A stretch of 64,000 nucleotides of DNA from assembly GCA_017446585.1 (NCBI GenBank), contig JAFSQL010000006.1, positions 144,329 through 208,328 on the forward strand, read 5' to 3'. The notes under the pieces were generated by a model that had not been told where the DNA came from, searched no databases, and worked only from the letters and a program-made list of their open reading frames with translations. This DNA is from Paludibacteraceae bacterium. Its GTDB lineage: Bacteria > Bacteroidota > Bacteroidia > Bacteroidales > Paludibacteraceae. Below are positions 1 to 8,259 of the stretch, in pieces (the stretch's first letter is position 1; each line of letters begins with the position of its first letter). Both the position numbers and the translations under genes were made by a program.

Positions 1-617
1 ATCCTCACTGCGCTTCCTTCACCCTTGTCGAACCATCCGAATATTTCGCTGTCATATCCGCTGCTCACCATGAACGCTTCCTTTGCGAACCTTGCGCGTT
101 CCTCTATCGTCGTCTCCGCACCTCTTTCCTTCAAAATTTCAAGCAATTCGCCATACTGACCCTTGCTTGCCACAATAACCACGTCCTTGAAATTCTTTGC
201 GGCGGCCCTTATCAGCGAGATTCCACCTATATCTATTTTTTCTATGATTTCAGCGTCGCTCGCACCACTTTTCACCGTCGCGGCGAACGGATACAAATCA
301 ACTATCACCAAATCAATACCCTCTATTCCATATTTGCTCATCTGCGACGCGTCACCCTCATTGTCCCTTCTTCCCAATATGCCTCCGAACACCTTTGGAT
401 GCAATGTCTTCACCCTGCCTCCCAATATGCTCGGATATCCTGTTACGTCCTCAACCGCCTCACATTCAAAACCCAATCCCTCAATAAATTTCCGCGTTCC
501 TCCAGTTGATAAAAACTTCACCCCGTCCGCAGCCAACGCCTTCACTATCTCATCTAAACCGTCATCTTTGTGAAAAACCGATACCAACGCTGTCTTAATT
601 TTCTTACATTCGGACAT
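1..617 (-). CDS. purH: Bifunctional AICAR formyltransferase/IMP cyclohydrolase PurH (N-terminal part, cut by window edge)
   Basis: The visible 205 residues match the N-terminal IMP cyclohydrolase (MGS-like) half of PurH, which closes the ring in the last step of IMP synthesis in the cytoplasm. Readable family motifs are LVSVFHKDD near the start, LSTGGTRKF, GYPSILGGRVKTLHPK, GILGRRDN, DLVIVDLYPF and IDIGGISLIRAAAKN. The C-terminal formyltransferase domain lies beyond base 1. The ATG beginning MSECKKIKTALVS is the natural start; a TAnnTTTG-type -7 element lies about 58 bases upstream. It follows deoC in the same direction after a 172-base AT-rich gap, so it may have its own promoter. The mRNA is extremely purine-rich, like its upstream neighbours. 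The identification is confident; only its 3' part is unseen. Confidence 0.95.
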   Translation of the reverse strand, partial: MSECKKIKTALVSVFHKDDGLDEIVKALAADGVKFLSTGGTRKFIEGLGFECEAVEDVTGYPSILGGRVKTLHPKVFGGILGRRDNEGDASQMSKYGIEGIDLVIVDLYPFAATVKSGASDAEIIEKIDIGGISLIRAAAKNFKDVVIVASKGQYGELLEILKERGAETTIEERARFAKEAFMVSSGYDSEIFGWFDKGEGSAVR

Positions 618-675
618 AACCTTCTTGTTTCTTTGCTTTTAAACCTAATTAAATATAAACACACTTATTAAAGCG

Positions 676-683
676 CAAAAATA
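676..683 (-). promoter_or_regulatory. Candidate -7 element (TATTTTTG) upstream of purH
   Basis: The minus strand reads TATTTTTG, which fits the Bacteroidetes -7 consensus TAnnTTTG. It leaves a leader of about 58 bases before purH. No good TTTG -33 box stands at the usual distance, so this is a weak call. It is the only promoter-like signal I see in the gap between deoC and purH. Confidence 0.4.
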
Positions 684-789
684 ATATATAAAAACGTCAA
701 CTCATCATCAACGCCCACATTAAAAATTATTAAATTCTTTCTTTTCAACAAACGCTTATACTACCCGGAACTCTTGACCCCAAAAAACG

Positions 790-1647
790 TCAAAAACCTT
801 CCAAACCGCTTGTGCCTATCCTGAACTTTCCCTCCTCAATCCACTCTTTTCCTAAAATCATCTCTGCGATTGTCAAATACCTCATCGCATCCTCTATTTT
901 TCTGATACCGCCTGCCGCCTTGAAACCCACCTTCACACCTTCTCTTTCAAAAAACTGGCGTATTGACTTGCACATCGCCCACGCCCCTTCCGGCGTCGCA
1001 CCCGTCTTCTCCTTGCCCGTACTTGTCTTTATGAAGTCCGCGCCGCATACCATTGCCAGTAAACTTGCCTCTGAAATCAACTCCAACCGTCCTAACAGAC
1101 ATGTCTCCAATATCACCTTCAAAACTTTGTCACCGACGCATCCCTTCATTTCCGTTATTTCATCCGCACATTCCTCCAAGTTTCCCTCCAAAAACTTCCC
1201 GACGCTCAAAACCATGTCTATCTCATCCGCACCGTCAGCAATACACAAACCTGCCTCTGCTATCTTAACCTCCATAAAGGTTTGAGCGTGAGGAAAACCA
1301 CCGCTTACCGCCGCTATCTTAACCTCCGGTACTTTCAAACACTCCCTCACCTTTCTGACCAACGAAGGATACACGCAAACCGCCGCCACATTGCCATACT
1401 TGCCGTAACCAGCGTTCACCCTCCTTGATAACCTCTCCACATCCGATTCACCATCACTGGCATGCAACGTAGTCATGTCAAGTGACCGCACGCATTCACC
1501 TATCTTCTCCTCATTGCGCAAGTTTTCCTCATATCTCCTCTTGAACCTCTCACCTTCCAAAAATGCCTGCGCCGCCTTCTCATTCACCGACGCACAATCG
1601 TATATGCTCAACACCTCTTCAATGTTTGACATAGACTTTTCTTTCAT
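790..1647 (-). CDS. deoC: Deoxyribose-phosphate aldolase
   Basis: DeoC cleaves 2-deoxyribose 5-phosphate to glyceraldehyde 3-phosphate and acetaldehyde in deoxynucleoside salvage. This 285-residue class I aldolase shows the catalytic set: Asp144 in ADEIDMV, the Schiff-base Lys207 in DFIKTSTGK and Lys243 in VGFKAAGGIR. It is somewhat longer than the roughly 260-residue E. coli enzyme because of an N-terminal helical extension. A second in-frame ATG five codons in (MSNIEEV) is an equally good start. The gene begins 6 bases after the mazG-like stop, so the two are probably co-transcribed. Arginines are mostly AGA/AGG and isoleucines often ATA, unlike genes right of 6.8 kb. Confidence 0.95.
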   Translation of the reverse strand: MKEKSMSNIEEVLSIYDCASVNEKAAQAFLEGERFKRRYEENLRNEEKIGECVRSLDMTTLHASDGESDVERLSRRVNAGYGKYGNVAAVCVYPSLVRKVRECLKVPEVKIAAVSGGFPHAQTFMEVKIAEAGLCIADGADEIDMVLSVGKFLEGNLEECADEITEMKGCVGDKVLKVILETCLLGRLELISEASLLAMVCGADFIKTSTGKEKTGATPEGAWAMCKSIRQFFEREGVKVGFKAAGGIRKIEDAMRYLTIAEMILGKEWIEEGKFRIGTSGLEGF

Positions 1648-1653
1648 ATATTC

Positions 1654-2031
1654 TTAATTATTAAAATCTACTTTCTTTTTTAATTTTTCATTTTTTTTAT
1701 GTCTCTCACCGTCCCTCAAAGTTTTCTTCAAAATGTTTCTCCTGAAAGCCTCATCTAATTCTACGCCAGTCTGATTTGCCAAACAAATTGTAACCCAAAG
1801 CACATCTGCTAACTCATCACCTAAATCCTCCTTCCAGTTTTTCTCCTTTTCATCATTTTTGAAAGACTGTTCCCCGAATTTTCTCGCAACAACATGAGCC
1901 ACCTCACCTACCTCCTCACTCAGACATGCCATGTTCGTCATCACGTCAAAATATCTTACTCCATATCTCTTTATCCAACTGTCCACCAACTCCTGTAACC
2001 CTCGCAAATTTAATTCCTTATATTCATTATC
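1654..2031 (-). CDS. MazG-like nucleotide pyrophosphohydrolase
   Basis: This is a small all-alpha NTP pyrophosphohydrolase of the MazG superfamily, which hydrolyses (d)NTPs to NMP and PPi and probably sanitises the nucleotide pool. It shows the two metal-binding clusters of the fold: EEVGE (residues about 39-43 from the chosen start) and DELAD (about 72-76), with an Asn/Lys-rich tail. I chose the start MDNEYKELNLRG because the helical domain begins there. An upstream in-frame ATG at 2076 would add 15 residues (MSYQHVINKKV...) that do not look like family sequence and overlap a DnaA-box-like 9-mer. It sits between dtd and deoC, the order seen in other Bacteroidales. Confidence 0.85.
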   Translation of the reverse strand, partial: DNEYKELNLRGLQELVDSWIKRYGVRYFDVMTNMACLSEEVGEVAHVVARKFGEQSFKNDEKEKNWKEDLGDELADVLWVTICLANQTGVELDEAFRRNILKKTLRDGERHKKNEKLKKKVDFNN

Positions 2032-2062
2032 CATATCATCTCTCACTTTTTTGTTAATAACA

Positions 2063-2313
2063 TGTTGATAACTCACACTCTGCTTTTTTATATATCAACC
2101 TTACGTGTTCATAACTAATTATTCATTCCTTTTTTCAACATACGCAATGCAATTACCTATTCCTTGCTTTTTTATTATCAACAACATTTTATTTTTATAA
2201 AATACTGAAAATTTAATAATTACAAAACTTATCAACAATATTAACAACCCTTATTCTTATTATTTTTTATTATTTAATATCATATAAAAAAATAAAAAGA
2301 TGAACGCATGATA
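2063..2313. other. Very AT-rich intergenic region with DnaA-box-like 9-mers (possible origin element)
   Basis: This gap between dtd and the mazG-like gene holds no gene. It contains TTATCAACA at 2175-2183 and 2229-2237, its complement at 2063-2071, and TTTTCAACA at 2132-2140. TTATCAACA differs from the DnaA-box consensus TTATNCACA at one position. Between and beyond the boxes are long A/T runs, for example 2256-2300, resembling a DNA-unwinding element. mnmG and a parS-like palindrome lie within 5 kb. No dnaA gene is in the window and the strand skew does not change sign here, so an origin role is only a hypothesis. The same 9-mer also occurs singly elsewhere (10000-10008). Confidence 0.35.
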
Positions 2314-2772
2314 TCACCAATCTTCTCTGTTCTTTGTGTCCATGACTATTGTAGTAGGACCGTGATTTATTATTTCCACATCCATCATCGCTCCGAAAAC
2401 CCCCTTCTTCACATCCCTTCCTAACCTCTCACTCGTCTTTGCGCAAATATTATCAAAAATTGGTTTTGCCACCTCACCTCTTGACGCCCTTATATAGGAA
2501 GGTCTGTTTCCTTTCTTTGTTGATGCCATTAGCGTAAATTGACTTACCATCAGTATGTCTCCTTTTTCGTCTATGACTGACCTGTTCATTACTCCATTCT
2601 CATCCTCAAAAATTCGCATATTAACAATTTTTCCGCTCAACCACTCTATGTCCTCTTCGTTGTCTTTATCCTCTACACCTACCAAAATCATCAAACCCTT
2701 CTTAATTTCAGAAATTTTCTTTCCCTCAACACTAACACTTGCGCTTTTCACTTTTTGTATGACTACCCTCAT
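2314..2772 (-). CDS. dtd: D-aminoacyl-tRNA deacylase
   Basis: Dtd removes D-amino acids (and glycine misattached to tRNA-Ala) from tRNAs, protecting translation. The 152-residue protein has the usual length and all landmarks: the start MRVVIQKVKSASVSV, SQFTL at residues 77-81, which forms the active site, and NHGPTT at 136-141, which carries the Gly-cisPro motif that excludes L-amino acids. The C-terminal half has DVKKGVFGAMM as in the family. It follows uvrC in the same direction after 52 bases. The strand bias is extreme: C greatly outnumbers G on the plus strand across the gene, in contrast to uvrC next door. Confidence 0.95.
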   Translation of the reverse strand: MRVVIQKVKSASVSVEGKKISEIKKGLMILVGVEDKDNEEDIEWLSGKIVNMRIFEDENGVMNRSVIDEKGDILMVSQFTLMASTKKGNRPSYIRASRGEVAKPIFDNICAKTSERLGRDVKKGVFGAMMDVEIINHGPTTIVMDTKNREDW

Positions 2773-2824
2773 TTCTTTTTAATTTTATTGTCAGCAGGCA
2801 AGGTTTTATTCAAATATTAAAATC

Positions 2825-4651
2825 TCAGACACTTAAACTTTGATTGAAATAACTGTAAATAATTGATGCTCTGCTTTTTCCAACTATTTTTTCTATGTCT
2901 TCAAATTTTGCTTCTTTTATTCTTTTTACGCTTTTGAAGTGTTTTATAAGTGTATTTTTTGTTTTTTCTCCTATTCCTTTAATGTCATCCAATTCTGAAT
3001 GTATTTGTGCTTTGCTTCTCTTGTCTCTATGAAAAGTTATGGCATATCTATGTACTTCATCTTGTATGCCTGTCAGAAATCTGAACAATTCATCTGTAGG
3101 TTTCAATGTTATTACTTTTGGAGGAAATCCATAAAGTAATTCATTTGTCCTGTGTTTTTCGTTTTTAGCTAATCCTGCTATTGGTATGTTTAAACCAAGT
3201 TTATCCACTACTATATCTTTAACTGCGCTCATTTGTCCTTTTCCTCCGTCAGTAATAATGAGATTAGGCATTTCTTCACCGTTTTCTTTCATTTTTCCGT
3301 ATCTTCTTTCCACTACCTCTCTCATGCTTGCGTAGTCATCTGGTCCTTCCACGGTTTGTATGTTATATTTTCTGTAATCCTTTTTGCTTGGTTTTCCTTC
3401 TTTATATACTACGCATCCCGCTACTGCGTTTTTTCCTGAAATGTTTGAATTGTCAAAACATTCTATTTGATGAGGAATTTTGTCAAGTTGAAGGGCATTT
3501 TTAAGTGCGGTGAGCACTCTTGTTTTTCTTTGCTCAGGATTTAATTTGTCTATTTGTTTATATCTGTCAAATTTATACTGCAATACGTTTTTCATTGACA
3601 AATCCAACAATTTTTTCTTGTCTCCTTTTATTGGTATGGTGAATTTTGCGTCGTCTATATTTGTATGTTCACTATCTGGCATGAAAGGAACTACTATTTC
3701 TTTTGCGTTGCTTCCTATTTTTTCTCTAAGGCCCGTGATTACTTTTCCTAAGATTTCTTCTTTCTCTTCGTAATTTCCTTTTTTGTAATCTATTGTTTCT
3801 CCTTGCACTATTGATCCTTTTACAATGTGAAGAATATTTACATATGCAAGTTTTTCGTCTTCATCATAACTGAAAATGTCAAGGTCCGTTAGACTTCTAT
3901 CTACAATTACATTTTTTGCTTTGTATTTGTCCAATGCCAAATACCGTTGTTTTATTTCTTCCGCTTCTTCAAATTTTAATTCATTAGCCAATTTTTTCAT
4001 CTTACTCATCAGCAATTCTTGAATGTCCTCAACGTTTCCTTTTATGATTTCTCTTACTTCATTGACCATTTCTCTGTAGTCTTCTTTGCTTTGAAGTGAT
4101 TGACATGGTCCGAAACATTTTTTCATGTGATATTCAAGACAAACTTTCCATTTTCCTTTTTCTATGTTTTCGCTTGTCAATGTGTGACGGCAAGTCCTGA
4201 TAGGATATATTTCTCTAATCAGTTCCAATATGGAATCGACTAAATAACTGTAACTGTAAGGACCGTAATATTCTCCTGCTCCTTTTATAATATTTCTTGT
4301 TTTGAAAACTCTTGGATACTCTTCCTTGGTGATGCAAATGCTTGGATATGTTTTTCCGTCTTTCAGTAATATATTATAGTGCGGATTATTTTCTTTTATC
4401 AAGTTGTTTTCTAAAAGGAATGCGTCTTGTTCACTCTCTACGACAATATATTCTAATCTGTCTATATGTTCAACAAGTAATTTTGTTTTCAGTGTTTTAC
4501 TCTGGTCTTTGGTAAAGTAGGAGGAAACTCTTCTTTTCAGGTTCTTTGCCTTTCCTACATAAATTATTTTTCCTTTTGAGTCGAAATATTTATACACGCC
4601 CGGTCCTTCTGGCATGTTGTGTACCACGTTCATTATTTCTTCTCTTGTCAT
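2825..4651 (-). CDS. uvrC: Excinuclease ABC subunit C
   Basis: UvrC makes both incisions around a lesion in nucleotide excision repair after loading by UvrAB. Domains in order: GIY-YIG nuclease (GVY at 18-20, YVGKAKNLKRR at 31-41) for the 3' cut; four cysteines 154, 171, 179 and 183, the family's metal or Fe-S site; a UVR motif around 217-245 for UvrB binding; the RNase H-like nuclease beginning at CFDNSN with Asp400 for the 5' cut; and tandem helix-hairpin-helix motifs (DIKGIGEKTKNTL) at the C-terminus. Length 608 is normal. The DNA is clearly more AT-rich than the flanking genes and shows almost no G/C strand bias, so its composition stands out in the operon. Confidence 0.97.
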   Translation of the reverse strand: MTREEIMNVVHNMPEGPGVYKYFDSKGKIIYVGKAKNLKRRVSSYFTKDQSKTLKTKLLVEHIDRLEYIVVESEQDAFLLENNLIKENNPHYNILLKDGKTYPSICITKEEYPRVFKTRNIIKGAGEYYGPYSYSYLVDSILELIREIYPIRTCRHTLTSENIEKGKWKVCLEYHMKKCFGPCQSLQSKEDYREMVNEVREIIKGNVEDIQELLMSKMKKLANELKFEEAEEIKQRYLALDKYKAKNVIVDRSLTDLDIFSYDEDEKLAYVNILHIVKGSIVQGETIDYKKGNYEEKEEILGKVITGLREKIGSNAKEIVVPFMPDSEHTNIDDAKFTIPIKGDKKKLLDLSMKNVLQYKFDRYKQIDKLNPEQRKTRVLTALKNALQLDKIPHQIECFDNSNISGKNAVAGCVVYKEGKPSKKDYRKYNIQTVEGPDDYASMREVVERRYGKMKENGEEMPNLIITDGGKGQMSAVKDIVVDKLGLNIPIAGLAKNEKHRTNELLYGFPPKVITLKPTDELFRFLTGIQDEVHRYAITFHRDKRSKAQIHSELDDIKGIGEKTKNTLIKHFKSVKRIKEAKFEDIEKIVGKSRASIIYSYFNQSLSV

Positions 4652-4670
4652 ACTTTTATAGGTAAATTAA

Positions 4671-4694
4671 AAAATGTTCCTCGTGGAACATTTT
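4671..4694. promoter_or_regulatory. 24-bp palindrome: parS-like site or weak bidirectional terminator
   Basis: Two 10-base arms (AAAATGTTCC and GGAACATTTT) flank TCGT between mnmG and uvrC. The core TGTTCCTCGTGGAACA differs at two positions from the widely conserved parS consensus TGTTNCACGTGAAACA bound by ParB. Its perfectly symmetric core and position next to mnmG fit a parS site near the origin. The alternative is a weak intrinsic terminator after mnmG, since on the minus strand the hairpin is followed by TTAATTT, but its stem is A/T-rich. No parA or parB gene lies in the window. Confidence 0.45.
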
Positions 4695-4708
4695 AATTGA
4701 TTTTTATT

Positions 4709-6664
4709 TTATCTACCTGCTAATATTATCAATATTGATATGTCAGCAGGTGATACACCTGGTATTCTTGACGCTTGACCTATTGTTTCAGGATTTATTT
4801 TTTCTAATTTTTGACGCGCTTCCGTTGATAGGCTTTTTATGTTTTTATAGTCTATTTTACCTTTTATCTTGATGTTGTCAAGTCTGTTCTCTTTCTCCGC
4901 CAATGCCTTTTCCCTTTTTATGTATCCTTCATATTTTACCAATATTTCAGCGGCTTCGGCTATTTCTTCATTTCGATCTTCAAATGAATGAATGATTTCA
5001 TTCAGTTCAGGCAATAATTCGGTTAGTTTTTTTAAGTTAACTTCCGGACGTTTTAATAAGTCAATAATTTTAACCCCTTCTTTCACGCCCGCTGTTTCTT
5101 TGTTTATTTTTTTGAGTACTTCATTTGCTTCTTCTTTATGCAAGGTTGTTTCGCTCATATATTTGAGCAACTTGTCCCTATTTTCTTTTTTTCTTTTCAT
5201 CAACGCGAATCTTTCGTCATCTGCCAAACCTATTTCATGACTTTTTTCCGTTAGTCTCATGTCTGCGTCATCTTGCCTCAGCAATATTCTGTATTCTGCT
5301 CTTGACGTGAACATCCTATATGGTTCATCCACACCCTTCGTCACCAAGTCATCTATCAATACACCTATGTAACTTTCATCTCTTCCAAGAGTGAACTTTT
5401 TTTCTTTTCCTTTCGCCTTCAAGGCAGCGTTGATGCCAGCCAGCAATCCTTGACCTGCCGCTTCTTCATAGCCCGTCGTCCCGTTTATTTGTCCCGCAAA
5501 AAACAGATTCTCTATTTTTTTTGTTTCAAGCGTGTGTTCCAACTGCGTTGGGTCGAAGTAGTCATACTCAATGGCATATCCAGGTCTATATGCCACCACG
5601 TTTTCTAATCCTTCTATGCTGTGCAATGCTTCAAACTGCACTTCCATCGGAAGGCTGGATGAAAATCCGTTCAAGTAATATTCTTCTCCTTCCTCGCTCT
5701 CTGGCTCTACGAAGAGTTGATGTTTATCCTTGTCGGCAAAGGTCACAATCTTTGTTTCTATGCTGGGGCAGTAACGTGGACCTATACTTTTTATTTGTCC
5801 GTTATACAATGGTGAGTCTGGAAGTCCTTCTCGCAGTATTTCATGTGTCCTTTCATTTGTGTATGTGATCCAACACGACCGTTGTTTAAGTTTTCTTCCG
5901 TTCGTCGGCAGATATGAGAATCGATGCCAGTCAGTGTCTTCAAAATAGTCGTTTCCTTTCCTTTCCACGCCGCTTGTCTCTTCCGTTTTCATGTCCTCCG
6001 CTGTTTGGCGTTTCATCTTCTTGAAGTCTATGGTTTTGCCGTCCAACCTTACGGGTGTTCCCGTTTTCATCCTTCCCACGCTAAATCCTTCTTCTTTCAA
6101 TTGTTCGGTCAGTCCGTAACTGGCGGGTTCCGAAACTCTACCTCCCTTCATCTGTATTTTTCCTATGTGCATCAACCCGTCCAGAAAGGTGCCGCATGTC
6201 AATATCACGCTTTTCGCTTCTATCTCTACGCCCATCTTTGTTTTGATGCCGCGTGCCTTCTTCTTCCCGTTTTCTTCTTTCAGTATGATTTCTACTGCGC
6301 TGTCTTGCCAAATTTCCAAATTCTCTATGCTCTCCAATTTTCTACGCCAGTTCATGATGAATTTCTCCCTGTCACATTGGCTTCTTGGACTCCACATGGC
6401 GGGTCCTTTTGATCGGTTCAGCAGTCTGAATTGTATGGCGCTTTCGTCCGTCACTATTCCCATCAGCCCTCCAAGTGCGTCTATCTCCCTTACTATCTGT
6501 CCTTTTGCTATTCCTCCCACTGCCGGATTACAACTCATCTGCGCTATCTTATTCATGTCCATCGTCACCAGCAATGTCTTTTCTCCCATGTTAGCTGCCG
6601 CCGCCGCCGCTTCGCATCCTGCATGACCGCCACCTACCACCACCACGTCATACGTCATTCTCAT
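4709..6664 (-). CDS. mnmG: tRNA uridine-5-carboxymethylaminomethyl synthase MnmG (GidA)
   Basis: MnmG is the FAD-dependent partner of MnmE. Together they add the carboxymethylaminomethyl group to U34 of several tRNAs. The N-terminus has the dinucleotide-binding VVVGGGHAGCEAA (residues 8-20), then SCNPAVGGIAKG, the FAD-contacting GTFLDG and FAGQINGTTGYEEA, and the C-terminal helical domain with SRIPGVSPADI. Length 651 is slightly above the usual 620-630. A start two codons downstream (MTYDVV) is equally possible. A good promoter lies just upstream, so mnmG probably heads the leftward operon. The 5' half is richer in GC than the 3' half. Arg codons are AGA/AGG-rich and ATA is common, unlike xerD on the other side of the promoter region. 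Confidence 0.97.
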   Translation of the reverse strand: MRMTYDVVVVGGGHAGCEAAAAAANMGEKTLLVTMDMNKIAQMSCNPAVGGIAKGQIVREIDALGGLMGIVTDESAIQFRLLNRSKGPAMWSPRSQCDREKFIMNWRRKLESIENLEIWQDSAVEIILKEENGKKKARGIKTKMGVEIEAKSVILTCGTFLDGLMHIGKIQMKGGRVSEPASYGLTEQLKEEGFSVGRMKTGTPVRLDGKTIDFKKMKRQTAEDMKTEETSGVERKGNDYFEDTDWHRFSYLPTNGRKLKQRSCWITYTNERTHEILREGLPDSPLYNGQIKSIGPRYCPSIETKIVTFADKDKHQLFVEPESEEGEEYYLNGFSSSLPMEVQFEALHSIEGLENVVAYRPGYAIEYDYFDPTQLEHTLETKKIENLFFAGQINGTTGYEEAAGQGLLAGINAALKAKGKEKKFTLGRDESYIGVLIDDLVTKGVDEPYRMFTSRAEYRILLRQDDADMRLTEKSHEIGLADDERFALMKRKKENRDKLLKYMSETTLHKEEANEVLKKINKETAGVKEGVKIIDLLKRPEVNLKKLTELLPELNEIIHSFEDRNEEIAEAAEILVKYEGYIKREKALAEKENRLDNIKIKGKIDYKNIKSLSTEARQKLEKINPETIGQASRIPGVSPADISILIILAGR

Positions 6665-6691
6665 AAAAAATTTATTGTTTAATTCTTAGTG

Positions 6692-6723
6692 CAAATTTAC
6701 TACTTTTGCCTCTCAATCTTAAA
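6692..6723 (-). promoter_or_regulatory. Bacteroidetes-type promoter for the mnmG operon
   Basis: On the minus strand TTTA (6723-6720) and TAAATTTG (6699-6692) are separated by 20 bp, close to the TTTG/TAnnTTTG consensus spacing. The -7 element lies 27 bases before the mnmG start codon. This is the only strong signal in the 162-base gap between the divergent mnmG and xerD genes. I could not find an equally good element for xerD. Confidence 0.65.
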
Positions 6724-6826
6724 CTCTCGCTTCCCCATTCAGATCTTCTACCTCAAATTTTCTTGTAAAGCAGTAACGCTTCTGGTTGTTCGTTTATTCT
6801 TTAATTCTTAATCACTTAAAACAAAA

Positions 6827-7726
6827 ATGATTCCTAAAGACGTTTGCGATGATTACCATGGATTTTTGAAACTCGAAAAGTCCCTCTCGCAAAATACGCT
6901 TCTCGCATACGAATCTGACCTGCTCAAATTGTCACAATTTTTCGATGACAATGGAATAAACTACATTTCTGCCTCTCTCAACGACCTTCGTTCTTTTGTT
7001 GCCATGCTTTCCGATGTGGGCATCTCCGTTCGCTCTCAAGCGCGTGTCGTCTCTTCCGTCAAGTCGTTCTATCGTTTTCTTATCTACACTGACCGGCTTG
7101 AAGATGACCCTTCTGAATTGCTCGAACTCCCTAAACTTGCACTACACCTTCCTGAAGTCCTTTCCGTTCAGGAAATCAATGACATTGTCAACAGCATTGA
7201 CCTTTCAAAGAAGACGGGTCATCGCAACCGTGCTATCATCGAGACGCTCTATGGTTCCGGATTGCGCGTTTCCGAACTCTGTGACCTTCGTATCTCCAAC
7301 TTGCGCTTGGATGAGCAGTTCATGAAAGTGTTTGGCAAGGGAGGCAAGGAGCGTCTTGTACCGCTGTCTTCCGAATCCATCAAGCAAATCCGCTTTTGGT
7401 TGCAAGATCGTGCTGTCAAATATTGTCCTCAACCCAAGTGTGAGGATTATCTCTTTCTCAACCCCTCAGGCAGAAATCTTTCCAGAATCCGAATCTTTCA
7501 AATAATCAAAGACTTATGCCGTGATGCCGGTATTCAAAAGACCATTTCTCCCCATACCTTCAGACACTCTTTTGCTACCCATTTGCTTGAGGGGGGAGCC
7601 AATCTTCGTGACATTCAACAACTCTTGGGTCATGCCTCCATCCGAACAACTGAAATCTACACGCATATTGATGGTGCCTACCTGCGTGACACCATTCTTC
7701 GCTTCCATCCGCGCAATCATGCGTAG
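6827..7726 (+). CDS. xerD: Site-specific tyrosine recombinase, XerD-like
   Basis: The 299-residue protein has the typical length and architecture of XerC/XerD, which resolve chromosome dimers at dif during division. The N-terminal SAM-like core-binding domain spans about residues 1-95. The catalytic domain carries all active-site residues: Arg147 (GSGLRVSEL), Lys171 (FGKGGKERLVPL), His243 and Arg246 (SPHTFRHSFATHLL), His269 (LLGHASIRTTEIYTH) and nucleophile Tyr278. The end LRFHPRNHA matches XerD-type tails. XerD rather than XerC is inferred from overall similarity. It is not flanked by integration signs, so it is a housekeeping recombinase rather than a phage integrase. The gene is C/T-rich on its coding strand. 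Confidence 0.9.
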   Translation: MIPKDVCDDYHGFLKLEKSLSQNTLLAYESDLLKLSQFFDDNGINYISASLNDLRSFVAMLSDVGISVRSQARVVSSVKSFYRFLIYTDRLEDDPSELLELPKLALHLPEVLSVQEINDIVNSIDLSKKTGHRNRAIIETLYGSGLRVSELCDLRISNLRLDEQFMKVFGKGGKERLVPLSSESIKQIRFWLQDRAVKYCPQPKCEDYLFLNPSGRNLSRIRIFQIIKDLCRDAGIQKTISPHTFRHSFATHLLEGGANLRDIQQLLGHASIRTTEIYTHIDGAYLRDTILRFHPRNHA

Positions 7727-7750
7727 ATTTTTACTATTACTATTTGATTT

Positions 7751-8164
7751 TCAATAAGGTATCTTCGTCAAGGCTTCCGCTGCCTTGTCTATCCCTTCCT
7801 CTATCTTGCTGCCTATCATCGTTCTTAGCATGAACGGAATGTCTGCTCGCAATGTCAGTCTGATTTTTGTGTGTTCATCGTCCATTTTCACCAACTGAAT
7901 CCAACCGGTCAGTGGTATGGGTGACTTCTCGCTTTCTATCTTGATGGTCTTGAATTCCTCCCTTTCCACAATGCGCAAAACGATTTCGCCTATCATTGTT
8001 GTTTTGAAACTCACCCAGTCCTCGTCGCTTTTCAAATCTTTCACGGGAGCGTCTGCGGGCAGGGCGCTTGCAAAGTTTTGAATGCTATTGAAGTTTGATA
8101 ACTTCCTGAACACTTGCTCGTCGTTTGCGTTGATAACGTGTACTTTGCTTACGTAGTCGCTCAT
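7751..8164 (-). CDS. SRPBCC (START-like) family protein
   Basis: A 137-residue soluble protein with the pattern of the SRPBCC/polyketide-cyclase-like ligand-binding fold: an N-terminal strand (YVSKVHVINANDEQVFRKLSN), a long loop, then paired strands (WVSFKTTMIGEIVLRIVERE; TKIRLTLRADIP) and a final long helix (EEGIDKAAEALTKI). The fold binds hydrophobic ligands or acts in lipid or cofactor handling, but the substrate cannot be told from sequence. There is no signal peptide. Its promoter (TATCTTTG at 8203-8196) faces away from the carboxypeptidase promoter. Its 3' end runs into xerD with a 24-base convergent gap. Confidence 0.75.
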   Translation of the reverse strand: MSDYVSKVHVINANDEQVFRKLSNFNSIQNFASALPADAPVKDLKSDEDWVSFKTTMIGEIVLRIVEREEFKTIKIESEKSPIPLTGWIQLVKMDDEHTKIRLTLRADIPFMLRTMIGSKIEEGIDKAAEALTKIPY

Positions 8165-8195
8165 ACCTTTTCTTTTTTAGTTCGTTTTTCTGCCG

Positions 8196-8219
8196 CAAAG
8201 ATAATAAATCGTATTTTTG
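8196..8219. promoter_or_regulatory. Overlapping divergent -7 elements
   Basis: The minus strand has TATCTTTG at 8203-8196, serving the SRPBCC gene. The plus strand has TATTTTTG at 8212-8219, serving the S66 peptidase gene. Both match TAnnTTTG exactly and are only 8 bp apart, so polymerase binding at one probably excludes the other. The plus element also argues that the peptidase starts at the ATG at 8260 rather than the upstream TTG. Confidence 0.6.
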
Positions 8220-8259
8220 TCCTGTCATCAATCAATTCTATTTGTCTTCCTTCTTGAAC

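Noticed and set aside
163-573. 136-residue plus-strand open frame
   Set aside because: It is the antisense shadow of purH, whose minus-strand translation matches the family throughout.
6827-7726. Integrase of a mobile element
   Set aside because: Length and motifs fit housekeeping XerD; there is no attachment-site duplication, tRNA junction or mobile genes beside it.
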